Part shown: piece by piece, positions 18,482 to 27,244 of the stretch
How positions within the stretch are numbered: position 1 is the stretch's first letter
Layout of the letters: each line of letters begins with the position of its first letter
From: Acetobacteraceae bacterium
GTDB lineage: Bacteria; Pseudomonadota; Alphaproteobacteria; Acetobacterales; Acetobacteraceae
DNA: 64,000 nucleotides
Direction of reading: 5' to 3'
Assembly (NCBI GenBank): GCA_009693865.1
Contig: SHWL01000003.1
Coordinates: 1-64,000 of the forward strand
Position numbers and translations under genes: made by a program
Notes under the pieces: model-generated
Databases searched by the model: none
Seen by the model: the letters and a program-made list of their open reading frames with translations, nothing else
What the model was told of the DNA's origin: nothing

Positions 18482-19936
18482 ATGAAAGCGCATCGCATCT
18501 GGCACGGCACCCGCACACGGCGCATCGCCGCCGGCACCGATCCTGATTCTCCGCCACGCATGGTCACGCTGCCCGCGTCCTGGGAGGACACCGCGGCCGC
18601 GGCCCTCTGTGGGCTTGCCCCTGGCGATCGGGCCGTCTCCGTCGCGGCCGCCGCTCAAATCTGGGCGGGTTTGTTGCCTGAGAACTTGCAGACACGCGCA
18701 TTGTCCCTGTTGCTGCGCCGCCGCGCCGCGCCATCCGAGGCCGCCTGGCGTGGACGGACCGCCGACGACCCGGGCTATGTGCTGAATGTCGAGGCGTTCC
18801 TGACAGGTGATGGCCTGTTCGACGTCGTTTCATTCGGTGGCGCCGTGGAAACCGCCGTCGAGGTTCTGACCACGTTGGCGCCCGCGGCGCGCGATCTGTC
18901 GATTGGATGCGCGGGCCTGTCGCATTTGCTGTCCGCTTTGGGCATTGCCTATGACTCCGACGCGGCCCGCGATGTCGCCCGCTGCCTCGCCGCCCTGACG
19001 CGGGGCCACGCCGACGTTGCCTCCGCTCGATCCGGCACGGCAGGCGGTCCACGGTCGATCTGGCCGGAGGCGCCGTCGAGGTGCGTGATCCCCGGTCTGG
19101 CGGAGGCGGCCCAGGCGGCGCGGGCGGATGCGATGCCGCGGCACCTGATGACAACCGCGATCCGGGTACCCGGCGCGGTCGAGGCGCTTCTGGGCATCGA
19201 GACCGGCGGGATCGCTCCGTGCTTCGCGTGGATCTCGGCGGAGGGCGACCTCACCCGATCGGCGCGGACCTGGCTTGGCGCGCGCGGCATGAGCGGTGAA
19301 CGGGCGCTTGCGATCCAACTGGCCGGCGGTTCGCCCTTCCCGCCGATGGCCGAGACCGCGCACGCAGCGATGCACGACGCGGTGGCGCCTTATATGCACC
19401 GGATGCCGCCGAAGCCGGTTCCTCTGACGGTACGGACCCGGGTCGCCGCGCGGCGGGATTTGCCCGGACGGCGCCGCGGCTACACCCACCAGGCCGCATT
19501 GTCCGGGCACAAAGTCCTTCTCCGCACCGGCGAATACGACGACGGTTCCCTGGGCGAGATCGTCGTGGCGCTCAGCAAGGAAGGGCCCGCGTTCAAGGGA
19601 CTGATGGAAGCGTTCGCGACCGCCGTCTCCTTGGGCCTGCAGCACAGGGTGCCTCTGGACACTTACGTCGAAGCCTTCACCTCGACCCGGTTTGGCCCGG
19701 CAGGCGCGGTCGAGGGCGATCCGGCAGTGAAGCACGCAACCTCGTTCCTGGATTACGCGTTTCGGCATCTGGCCGCGAACTACCTGGGCCGGAGGGACAT
19801 TCCAGAGGCGGAGGTTGAGACGGCGGACACGTTCGGCGACGGACGCCGCGATGAGGCGCCGCTGCTGCCGTTGGATCTGCCGGCGGACGCATCGCCCCGC
19901 TCCCGGCGGCGGAATTTGCGTCTCGTGGGGCGGTAG
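18482..19936 (+). CDS. NrdJ-derived TSCPD-domain protein without RNR active site
   Basis: A 484-residue protein. Its C-terminal half ([20 protein letters not shown] then [17 protein letters not shown] through [13 protein letters not shown]) matches the end of B12-dependent class II ribonucleotide reductases, including the TSCPD domain. The middle ([20 protein letters not shown] and [14 protein letters not shown]) matches late parts of the NrdJ barrel. But the catalytic cysteine/glutamate loop (NxCxE) is absent, and the PTGT motif is replaced by VPGA. It is therefore not a working reductase. An upstream ATG at 18413 is possible; I preferred 18482, where the conserved MKAHRIWHG begins. Confidence 0.8.
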   Translation: MKAHRIWHGTRTRRIAAGTDPDSPPRMVTLPASWEDTAAAALCGLAPGDRAVSVAAAAQIWAGLLPENLQTRALSLLLRRRAAPSEAAWRGRTADDPGYVLNVEAFLTGDGLFDVVSFGGAVETAVEVLTTLAPAARDLSIGCAGLSHLLSALGIAYDSDAARDVARCLAALTRGHADVASARSGTAGGPRSIWPEAPSRCVIPGLAEAAQAARADAMPRHLMTTAIRVPGAVEALLGIETGGIAPCFAWISAEGDLTRSARTWLGARGMSGERALAIQLAGGSPFPPMAETAHAAMHDAVAPYMHRMPPKPVPLTVRTRVAARRDLPGRRRGYTHQAALSGHKVLLRTGEYDDGSLGEIVVALSKEGPAFKGLMEAFATAVSLGLQHRVPLDTYVEAFTSTRFGPAGAVEGDPAVKHATSFLDYAFRHLAANYLGRRDIPEAEVETADTFGDGRRDEAPLLPLDLPADASPRSRRRNLRLVGR

Positions 19937-19980
19937 GCAGCACTTACATATCAGCGCGTCAAACGGGGCGCCTGTCTTCC

Positions 19981-20100
19981 CGTCAGGGCCCGGCCGGAGA
20001 CGGATATTCTCTTTTCGCCGTCATGGCCCGGCTCGTCCGGGCCACCCGTCGCGGCACTGTGCGTGAATGGGCCGTCCGGACTTGATCGGGCGGCCTCTCC
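19981..20100. repeat. Palindromic element B with 21-nt flank module
   Basis: Contains the 21-nt flank starting CGGAGACGGATATTC (19995-20015). CGTCATGGCCCGGCTCGTCC then begins at 20019, followed by the loop core GCGGCACTGTGC. The right arm is decayed and lacks the terminal ATGACG. The same flank module occurs beside the copies near 50558 and, inverted, 63828. Confidence 0.7.
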
Positions 20101-20136
20101 GGTCCACGTTGCACCGCAACACCCGGGAGTTCAAAA

Positions 20137-20751
20137 ATGCCATTGCCACCGCCCGAACCGCGCGAGGCGATCCATACGCGCGCGATCGAGATTAACGGCT
20201 TCCGCCGCGCTGACGGCCAATACGACATCGAAGCCCATTTGACCGACACCAAAAGCTTCGGGCAGACCAATTACGATCGCGGTTATATCGCGGCGGGTGA
20301 GCCGATCCATGACATGTGGTTGCGGCTGACGATCGACGGCGCGATGCGGATTACCGCCGCGGCCGCCGTTAGCGACAAAACGCCCTATGTCATGTGCCCG
20401 AGCGCGGCGCCGAATTTCTCCCGGCTGGAGGGTCTGACGATCAAGGCCGGTTTTTTGCGGGAGGCCAACCACCTGGTCGGCGGCACCGCCGGTTGTACGC
20501 ATCTGCGGGAATTGCTGCAGCAGATGGCGACGACGGCATTTCAGACCATCACCCCCGCCAAGGTCAGGCAGGAAATGCAGGTCGAGGGCAGCGCCGATAC
20601 GCCTGGCAGCGATAACGCCGACGCGCGCATCACGGAAAAAATGGGCGGGGCGCCAAAAGTCCTGAATACCTGTCTGGCTTATGCCGACTCCGGGCCACTC
20701 GTGCGGCGACGCTGGCCGCATCTTTATACTGGCGAGGCGGCGGCGGAGTAG
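20137..20751 (+). CDS. DUF2889 domain-containing protein
   Basis: A 204-residue protein with the DUF2889 pattern: HTRAIEINGFRRADGQYDIE at the N-terminus, GEPIHDMWLRLTID in the middle, and GGTAGCTHLRELL near residue 120. The family has no proven function. A run of conserved Cys/His residues (CPSAAP, GCTHL, NTCLAY) may bind metal. It follows repeat element B and converges with the hydroxyacid dehydrogenase pair. Confidence 0.85.
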   Translation: MPLPPPEPREAIHTRAIEINGFRRADGQYDIEAHLTDTKSFGQTNYDRGYIAAGEPIHDMWLRLTIDGAMRITAAAAVSDKTPYVMCPSAAPNFSRLEGLTIKAGFLREANHLVGGTAGCTHLRELLQQMATTAFQTITPAKVRQEMQVEGSADTPGSDNADARITEKMGGAPKVLNTCLAYADSGPLVRRRWPHLYTGEAAAE

Positions 20752-20763
20752 CGCGTTTTCCGA

Positions 20764-21951
20764 TCAGGCCGCGCCCCTGCGGTTAGACCCGTAATCGCCA
20801 AAGAAGATATCCGTCGAAATCTCGTCGGTCCGGTTGCAGCCAGTATAGGCCATCGTCTTGTCCATCTCGGTCTTGATGATGTTGATGGCCTTCGCCGCCC
20901 CGGCCTCGCCGCCCACGGCGGTGCCGTAAAGCGTCGAGCGTCCGGTCAGCACCGCCTTGGCGCCCAATGCGAGAGCTTTGACGATGTCGGAGCCGCGGCG
21001 GACACCGGAATCCAGCAGGATCGTGACCTTGTCGCCCACGGCTTCAGCGATTTCCGGCAACACGCGCATCGTCGCGGCGGCGCTGTCCATGTTCCGGCCG
21101 CCATGGTTCGACACGATGATTCCGTCGACGCCATAATTCAATGCCTTCAACGAATCATCCACTCGGTTGACGCCTTTCAGCATCAAAATCCCCGGCCACA
21201 TGTCACGAAATTTGGCGATATCTTCCCAACTGAGTGAGTCGACCTCCATTTCCGGCCGCCGGCCCGCGATGCCGCTGGTCAACTTACCCTGAAATTCGGC
21301 GGGATAGTTTTCGTGAGCCGGCATCCCGATCGTTGTCAAATAGCGGCCCATGACGCCCAGGGTCCAGGATGGGTGGGCGGCGACATCCATGAGGAATTTG
21401 GTGGAGGGATTGAATGGCAAAGCGAAACCATTTCGCGAGTTGTATTCGCGATTGCCGGAGACGGCGGAATCAACGGTGACGATCAGCGCCTCATAGCCCG
21501 CGTTCTTCGCCCGTTCGATGATCTGATAGGACAGGTCGCGGCGGCGCCAGACGTAAAGCTGGAACCACAGGCGCCCGCCTGCCTCCTTGGCGATCGTTTC
21601 CATCGCGGTCATCGACGCCGTGGACAGGGTCAGCGGGATGTTCGCTTTGGCGGCGGCTTTCGCCAGCGCCAGTTCGCCGCGATACCAGCACAGGCCGGCG
21701 GCTCCCGTGGGAGCGATGGCCATCGGCAGAGCGATCGGCTTGCCGAATAACGTTGTCTGTGTGGAACGGCCGGAGACATCGACCAACGCGCGATGGCGCA
21801 GCTTGATGTCCTGGAACGCCTCACGGTTGCCGGTCACCGCGAGGTGATCCTCGGTGGCGCGATCGACGAATTCGAACAGGCCTTTGGGAAGACGGCGTTT
21901 CGCCGCCTCCCGCAGGTCGAAGATGTTGTAGCAGTCGTCGAGCGCGGCCAT
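20764..21951 (-). CDS. FMN-dependent alpha-hydroxy-acid dehydrogenase, copy 2
   Basis: A 395-residue TIM-barrel flavoenzyme of the L-lactate/glycolate/mandelate oxidase family. The APTGAAGLC phosphate region, FQLYVW motif, and catalytic SNHGGR (active-site His and substrate-binding Arg) are intact. GVRRGSDIVKALALGA binds the FMN phosphate. It starts on the last base of the preceding paralogue (TGATG), so it is translationally coupled. The two copies share long near-identical stretches, and they may differ in substrate. LldD-type lactate use is possible. Confidence 0.88.
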   Translation of the reverse strand: MAALDDCYNIFDLREAAKRRLPKGLFEFVDRATEDHLAVTGNREAFQDIKLRHRALVDVSGRSTQTTLFGKPIALPMAIAPTGAAGLCWYRGELALAKAAAKANIPLTLSTASMTAMETIAKEAGGRLWFQLYVWRRRDLSYQIIERAKNAGYEALIVTVDSAVSGNREYNSRNGFALPFNPSTKFLMDVAAHPSWTLGVMGRYLTTIGMPAHENYPAEFQGKLTSGIAGRRPEMEVDSLSWEDIAKFRDMWPGILMLKGVNRVDDSLKALNYGVDGIIVSNHGGRNMDSAAATMRVLPEIAEAVGDKVTILLDSGVRRGSDIVKALALGAKAVLTGRSTLYGTAVGGEAGAAKAINIIKTEMDKTMAYTGCNRTDEISTDIFFGDYGSNRRGAA

Positions 21952-23135
21952 CAGCTCGCCGCCATCCGGTTGGTCTCGCGGTCCGCGAAGAAGATGTCGG
22001 TGGTGATCTCATCGACACGGTTGCAGCCGGTATAGGCCATCGTCTTGTCCATTTCGGTGCGGATGATGTTGATGGCCTTCAGTGCCCCGGCCTCGCCGCC
22101 GACGGCGGTGCCATACAGGGTCGCGCGCCCGGTCAGCACGCATTTGGCGCCGCGAGCGACGGCTTTGACGATGTCGGAGCCGCGGCGGATACCGGAGTCG
22201 AGCAAAACCGTGATCTTGTCGCCCACCGCTTCGGCGATTTCCGGCAGCATGTCGATCGTGGCGGCGGCACTGTCCATGTTGCGCCCGCCGTGGTTCGACA
22301 CGACGATGCCGTCGACGCCGGCACTGACCGCTTTCAACGCGTCATCGACGCGGTTGATGCCTTTCAGCATCAGAATCCCCGGCCATTTATCGCGGAAAAT
22401 CTTGACGTCGTCCCAGTTCAGCGAGTCCTGGCGCATCACCTCCTGCCGGAATGGATCGGCACCGATGTTGCGGCGGTACGGTTCAGGATAGTTCTCGTTG
22501 CGCGGCATGCCGATCGTTGTCAGATACTTCATCAGCACGTTGAGGAACCAGCCCGGCTTTTGCATGATGTCCATGGTGAACCGCACGGTCGGCGTGAACG
22601 GCAATTGGAGTCCGTTCCTCGCGTTGTATTCCCGGTTCGGCGACACGATCGTATCGGTGGTGACGATCAACGCCTCAAACCCGTTGTTCTTCGCGCGCTC
22701 GATCAACTGATACGACAGCTCGCGCTGCTTCCACACATAAAGCTGGAACCACAGACGGAAATTCGCTTCCTTGGCGATCTTCTCCATTGAGGTCATCGCG
22801 CCGGTCGCCAGCGTGAAGGGGATTTTCATCTTTGCCGCCGCTTTGGCGAGTTCCAGTTCTCCCTCGTACCAGCAAAGACCGGCCGCGCCGGTTGGCGCGA
22901 TGGCCATGGGCGCCGCGATTTCCTTGCCGAACAGCGTGGTCTTGGTCGAGCGTCCGGAGACATCCACCAAAGAACGATGCCGCAGCTTGATCTTCTCGAA
23001 CGCGGCGCGGTTGTTGCGCAACGCGACCTCGTCCTCGGTCGAGCGGTCGACAAATTCGAACATGGCCTTGGGCAGCTTGCGCTTGGCGGCGTCTCTGAGG
23101 TCGAATACGTTATAGCAGTCGTCGAGCGCGGACAT
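21951..23135 (-). CDS. FMN-dependent alpha-hydroxy-acid dehydrogenase, copy 1
   Basis: A 394-residue paralogue of the downstream gene with the same signatures (APTGAAGLC, FQLYVW, SNHGGRNMDSA). It is the first gene of the two-gene operon. Divergence is concentrated in the middle (residues about 195-255), the lid region that shapes substrate choice. The tandem arrangement points to a local duplication. GGGGGAA lies just ahead of the ATG as a ribosome site. No transporter or regulator adjoins. Confidence 0.88.
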   Translation of the reverse strand: MSALDDCYNVFDLRDAAKRKLPKAMFEFVDRSTEDEVALRNNRAAFEKIKLRHRSLVDVSGRSTKTTLFGKEIAAPMAIAPTGAAGLCWYEGELELAKAAAKMKIPFTLATGAMTSMEKIAKEANFRLWFQLYVWKQRELSYQLIERAKNNGFEALIVTTDTIVSPNREYNARNGLQLPFTPTVRFTMDIMQKPGWFLNVLMKYLTTIGMPRNENYPEPYRRNIGADPFRQEVMRQDSLNWDDVKIFRDKWPGILMLKGINRVDDALKAVSAGVDGIVVSNHGGRNMDSAAATIDMLPEIAEAVGDKITVLLDSGIRRGSDIVKAVARGAKCVLTGRATLYGTAVGGEAGALKAINIIRTEMDKTMAYTGCNRVDEITTDIFFADRETNRMAAS

Positions 23136-23365
23136 TTGGTGTTCCCCCTTGAGCGGCCGATGATGCGGGCAGGTGCCGTGGTGTCAAGCCGTCGCGTTCG
23201 ACCTGGGCAGTGGGCTATTGACTGTCGGTCTCCCTCGTGACTTGGCCCGGGAGAGGACGAAGGACTCCGGTGGAGCTGAACTCAATGATCGGGATGCCGA
23301 CTTACCGGCACCTTCCCTGGCCGGGACGACATTGGTAGCGTCATGCGCGATGCGGAGGGAATAAC

Positions 23366-23830
23366 GTGCCGAACGATCCAAAGACATCACCCTTTTGGCC
23401 GGCTGACAATCCCGCAGTTACGGGCCACATCACCCTGCTACAGGGGATCATCACCCGCCTCGCAAACAACAGCGCCTCCTGCAAGACATGGTGTCTGACA
23501 CTGGTCGCCGCGCTGCTCAGCGTCGCGGGCACGGCCCACGCACCGCGGATCGTGACCGCCGCGCTGGTCCCCGTGCTGGTCTTCGGTTTCCTTGACGTGA
23601 TGTACCTCGCCACGGAGGTCGCCTATCGGAACCTATACGAGACCGTCGTGGACTCGATCCGTGCGGGGAGTTACGACAGAGCAAGGGTCTTCGAAGCCCG
23701 CGCCCGCCCGGATGCCGGTTGCGTGATCTGGGCTGCCGCGTCGTGGTCGGTCGTGCCGTATTATGTGCTGGTCGTGTTTTACGTCGTCGCGTTGATGCAG
23801 GGGTGGCTGGCGTTGCTGGCGGCGAAGTGA
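23366..23830 (+). CDS. Small multi-pass membrane protein of TIR/ATPase operon
   Basis: A 154-residue protein beginning with GTG after GGAGGG. Three or four hydrophobic helices are visible: about 43-60, 62-84 and 118-152, the last long enough for two passes. Between them a 30-residue charged loop (YRNLYETVVDSIRAGSYDRARVFEARARPD) would face one side. No family is recognised. It stops directly before the TIR gene ATG with no spacer, so the three genes form one operon; it may anchor the system or be its membrane effector. Confidence 0.6.
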   Translation: MPNDPKTSPFWPADNPAVTGHITLLQGIITRLANNSASCKTWCLTLVAALLSVAGTAHAPRIVTAALVPVLVFGFLDVMYLATEVAYRNLYETVVDSIRAGSYDRARVFEARARPDAGCVIWAAASWSVVPYYVLVVFYVVALMQGWLALLAAK

Positions 23831-25123
23831 ATGGCTGATCCACCTGTATTTTTCTTTTCGTATTCGCGTCAGGATTACGAGGATTCCGGCGCGTATATGA
23901 GGGAGTTTTACGACGGCCTGGCGAGACGCGTCGCACGCGCTGCCTACCCGCCACGGGCACCCGACGACGTTAGCACGCTCGACATCCTGACAAAGTTCGG
24001 TGACGATTGGCAAACACACCTTGGGAACGCGCTCGCCGCAAGCAATGTGCTGATCGCGGTGATTTCGCCACCTTACTTCTCCCGTCCTGACTGTGGTCGG
24101 GAGTTTGGCGGATTCATCCTCCGCAGCCCCAATTTGGGGATCGACGCGCAAGGGCAATTGACCGGAGTTAACAACGTATTCCTGATCCGCTGGATGGAGT
24201 CGGGTTTCTACAACCGGCCCGATCAAAAAGACGGCCGGATTCCGTCGTTCATCCGCCGAATCAACGATGCGCTGCCAGCCCCCGCGAACGCCAATGCGGA
24301 CCCCGAACTCGCCGAGGCGGTTCGAAACTACCGGCAATTCGGCATGGAGCTATGCGTCGACAAACCGTACTACAAACGTTTACTGAACGCACTGGTACTG
24401 GCGATCGTCAACGCCACGCCCCTCCAACCGGCCGCACCGCAAAACTGGGACGACCTGATCGACGCCTTCCGACACGACTGGGGAGCGCATTTCAATGCCG
24501 CGCAGGCACAGCCGCCTGAACTGGTCCCGGTAGAGCCTCTCACCTCGGCGGTCATCGTCTATGTGACAGGACGGTCGTTCCAGATAAGCCCGGCCTCGGC
24601 TCAGTTCGCAGCTCGTTTGATTGCAGCGCCCGTGCCGGACGGAACCGGCACCGACCCCGAGCTGGGATCGCTGATACTGGACATGCAGGCTGCCGCGTCG
24701 CCAGAGATATTGCAGGCGCTCGCTTGCGTTGGGGAGCCGGTCATACCGGCGGTGGCGGCACCGATGATTGAATTGTTAGCGGACCTTTCACTGCGCCGTG
24801 TTTTACCACTGTTGGTGATCGATGCCGGAACCCTCATTGGACAGGCTCTTCCCGTTTTGCGGGAAATCGTGGATTCTGAGGTCTGGACAGGACCGGTATT
24901 GATCCCCACCTTTCCGGGTACTCCCGCTGATGCGGATCAGTTCCTCGATTCACGGCAAAGGCCAGTGTATATGTTGCCCGGAGCCCGGGATGCGCGAAGG
25001 ACCATTGTGACCAGCATCTTGCTCAACCTGCGCCGTCAGGTCACTGCGGCGGCGCGGCTCGAACAGCCCGTTTCTGGAGATCCGATGCCACTGCTGCGTG
25101 GCCCAGGAGACAGCCGGAGATGA
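23831..25123 (+). CDS. TIR-domain protein (FxsC-like)
   Basis: A 430-residue protein with an N-terminal TIR domain (about 1-150): FFFSYSRQD opens it, VLIAVISPPYFSRPDC follows, and CGREF carries E91 at the place of the catalytic glutamate of NADase TIRs. The spacing recalls the TIR-like FxsC proteins of actinobacterial FxSxx-COOH loci. The region from about residue 235 onward (IVYVTGRSF ... LLVIDAG ... GPVLIPTFPG) looks like a second alpha/beta domain with no name I can give. It overlaps the downstream ATPase start by 4 nt. Likely cytoplasmic; NAD hydrolysis or signalling is inferred, not shown. Confidence 0.75.
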   Translation: MADPPVFFFSYSRQDYEDSGAYMREFYDGLARRVARAAYPPRAPDDVSTLDILTKFGDDWQTHLGNALAASNVLIAVISPPYFSRPDCGREFGGFILRSPNLGIDAQGQLTGVNNVFLIRWMESGFYNRPDQKDGRIPSFIRRINDALPAPANANADPELAEAVRNYRQFGMELCVDKPYYKRLLNALVLAIVNATPLQPAAPQNWDDLIDAFRHDWGAHFNAAQAQPPELVPVEPLTSAVIVYVTGRSFQISPASAQFAARLIAAPVPDGTGTDPELGSLILDMQAAASPEILQALACVGEPVIPAVAAPMIELLADLSLRRVLPLLVIDAGTLIGQALPVLREIVDSEVWTGPVLIPTFPGTPADADQFLDSRQRPVYMLPGARDARRTIVTSILLNLRRQVTAAARLEQPVSGDPMPLLRGPGDSRR

Positions 25124-26844
25124 CGTCCGCGCACCCGCCTGGACAGATCGTCACCTTCTACTCCTACAAGGGCGGTACCGGCCGGTCGATGGCGCTCGCC
25201 AACGTGGCCTGGATTCTGGCGGCTAACGGCGCACGGGTTCTGGTCATCGACTGGGACCTCGAAGCGCCTGGGCTGCACCGCTATTTTCGCCCCTTCCTGA
25301 CCGATCCAGATCTTACGGAGACCAAGGGGCTGATCGACGCGTTCTGGGATATGACGGCGGTTCAGGTCGCGCGGGCTAACGGCCGGCGATCAGACCGAGT
25401 GCTGGAGACTGCCTCCGCCGGACCCGGCGGAGGCACCATGGCCAGGGTGGCGTCCGAGGAGCCTGAGCCGCCCCACCTTGGGCCGCTACTACTGAGTGTG
25501 ACGCGGCGGTTGCGTCACAAGTTGACGGTAGCAAGAAAAGTTTCTCTGGCGTCGTCAAAGGATGACGGAGAGGATGACGACAAACTGTTTTTGGGTGACG
25601 GTTATATCGATTTCATCGGCGCGGGACGGCAAGGTGGCGCCTATAGCGAGCGCGTCAATACGTTCGACTGGCGCGGTTTCTACGAACTTGGCGGCGCCGC
25701 GATGTTGAGCGAGGCGACCGAAGTGCTCCGTACGAAGTACGACTGGGTGCTGATCGATAGCCGCACCGGCGTCTCCGACACGTCCGGCATCTGCACGATG
25801 CAGATGCCGGACAAGGTTGTGGCTTTCTTCACACTGAACCGGCAGAGCACCGAAGGGGTTACGTCGGTTCTGGCGTCGATCCGGGCTTGGCGGGCAGACC
25901 ATCCCAAATTGCCGCCGATTACATTCTTTCCAGTAGCGACTCGGATCGAGAACGCCGAAAAAGATAAGCTGGACGCGGCTCGGCTGCATTGCCGGTCGGT
26001 GTTGCAGTCATACCTGCCGGAAGGCACGAGGGATCAGGAATCTTACTGGAACCAGATGGAGGTTGCCTATCGGCCCTGGTACTCCTACGAGGAAGTCATC
26101 GCGCCATTCGGCGATCAGACGGGGCCGGCGCGTACGCGGGACAGTATGTTGGCGCAGATGGAGATCATCGCGCAGACGATCAGCGGATCCCCAAGGCAAC
26201 TTCGCTCGCCGGACGTATCGGCGGCTGAGCGAAGCGAGGTGTTGTCGCAATTCTCGTTCGATGGCGGGAAACCTTCAACGGCCGTTACCCGACCGGCTGT
26301 TCGGGAACTCGAACCACTGATGAAGGGCCTTCTACGCAAGCGTGCACTGTGGGAGAATAGTGGAAAGCATTATCGTTTGTTACTTAGTAGGAATGAAATG
26401 GCATATTTGTCAGGACGGGCAACTGTTTCCGAAACTCCTGAAATATCGGATTACGTCAAAAACAGCGAAAAAATCCACGAGATACTTAAGCGGAATAGAC
26501 GCTGGATGCCAAGAGCCATTACAATCACCTTATACGTCATGGTGCCTTTGGCAACAGCTCGGTTATTTTACTTACCTTTTGGTTTCACCGCCGACACGCT
26601 CGTTAAGGACATCCTTGTAAGAATTGGTGCCAGCCTCGACTCTTTGATATCTACCGAATCGGTGGTATTGGTCGGCACGGCCTGGGTCTTGGTAGGATTC
26701 CTGGAAGGAGCCTGGGGCTCGCGACAGGGTGCCTTTCCAGATGGAATGACATTCGTTCAGTCCCTTCAGTTGTCTATGCGCGGCCCCTTCCAACCTGAGA
26801 TTCGAGACTATAGTATACTGGATGAGCCGGGTGGCGCAAGATGA
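25120..26844 (+). CDS. ParA/MinD-like ATPase with C-terminal membrane anchor
   Basis: A 574-residue protein. The N-terminus is a SIMIBI ATPase: deviant Walker A KGGTGRS (residues 17-23) with arginine where lysine is usual before Ser, then LVIDWDLEAPG (41-51), and DSRTGVSDT near 209. The C-terminal 110 residues contain two membrane helices (about 466-486 and 515-532). The same KGGxGRSMALANVAW start occurs in actinobacterial proteins paired with FxsC-like TIRs. Here no TPR, NB-ARC or radical-SAM partner is present. The last 450 nt are clearly more AT-rich than the rest. It probably positions or gates the TIR protein at the membrane. Confidence 0.72.
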   Translation: MTSAHPPGQIVTFYSYKGGTGRSMALANVAWILAANGARVLVIDWDLEAPGLHRYFRPFLTDPDLTETKGLIDAFWDMTAVQVARANGRRSDRVLETASAGPGGGTMARVASEEPEPPHLGPLLLSVTRRLRHKLTVARKVSLASSKDDGEDDDKLFLGDGYIDFIGAGRQGGAYSERVNTFDWRGFYELGGAAMLSEATEVLRTKYDWVLIDSRTGVSDTSGICTMQMPDKVVAFFTLNRQSTEGVTSVLASIRAWRADHPKLPPITFFPVATRIENAEKDKLDAARLHCRSVLQSYLPEGTRDQESYWNQMEVAYRPWYSYEEVIAPFGDQTGPARTRDSMLAQMEIIAQTISGSPRQLRSPDVSAAERSEVLSQFSFDGGKPSTAVTRPAVRELEPLMKGLLRKRALWENSGKHYRLLLSRNEMAYLSGRATVSETPEISDYVKNSEKIHEILKRNRRWMPRAITITLYVMVPLATARLFYLPFGFTADTLVKDILVRIGASLDSLISTESVVLVGTAWVLVGFLEGAWGSRQGAFPDGMTFVQSLQLSMRGPFQPEIRDYSILDEPGGAR

Positions 26845-26887
26845 AGCGCTTCGCCCGAGGCGAGAGCCAGCACATGCCATTCAGGCG

Positions 26888-27244
26888 TCAGCGTACCCGC
26901 GAAACCTCAGGCAAAATCCTGGTCACTAACGGCAAAACCTGCCCCATCCAGACCGCGTTGATCGTGTGATCATCCCTCGGGCGGCCGGACTCCGGATGCA
27001 ACAGGATGGTCAGCCCGTTCTGGTTCATCATCAGAAACGGCGCCAACGCCGGAAACCGATCGGTCTCGAACGCGATTTGGTACATCGCCTGAGGATGCGG
27101 GCCGACAGGCACATCGTGCCAGCGGCCCATTTTCATGGTGAACCGCTGCTCCACCGCCTCGCGCAATGCCGCGGCCCGCGGCCGGCTCACAGCGTCATAA
27201 TAAACATGGGCGTGGTAGGCTTTGATCCGGGCCTGATCGATCAT
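26888..27244 (-). CDS. DOPA 4,5-dioxygenase family protein
   Basis: A 118-residue protein of the DOPA 4,5-dioxygenase family, small iron enzymes that cleave catechol-type rings. Conserved histidines appear in YHAHVYYD, RWHDVPVGPHP and ILLHPES. It overlaps the stop of the acyl-CoA ligase by 4 nt (ATGA), forming thiolase-ligase-dioxygenase. That context suggests breakdown of an aromatic carboxylic acid, though small members of this family are poorly characterised. Confidence 0.85.
   Translation of the reverse strand: MIDQARIKAYHAHVYYDAVSRPRAAALREAVEQRFTMKMGRWHDVPVGPHPQAMYQIAFETDRFPALAPFLMMNQNGLTILLHPESGRPRDDHTINAVWMGQVLPLVTRILPEVSRVR

Noticed and set aside
23831..26844. Thoeris or CBASS-type defence system
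   Set aside because: There is a TIR protein but no Sir2/SLOG (ThsA) partner, cyclase or CD-NTase gene; the partner is a ParA-like ATPase.
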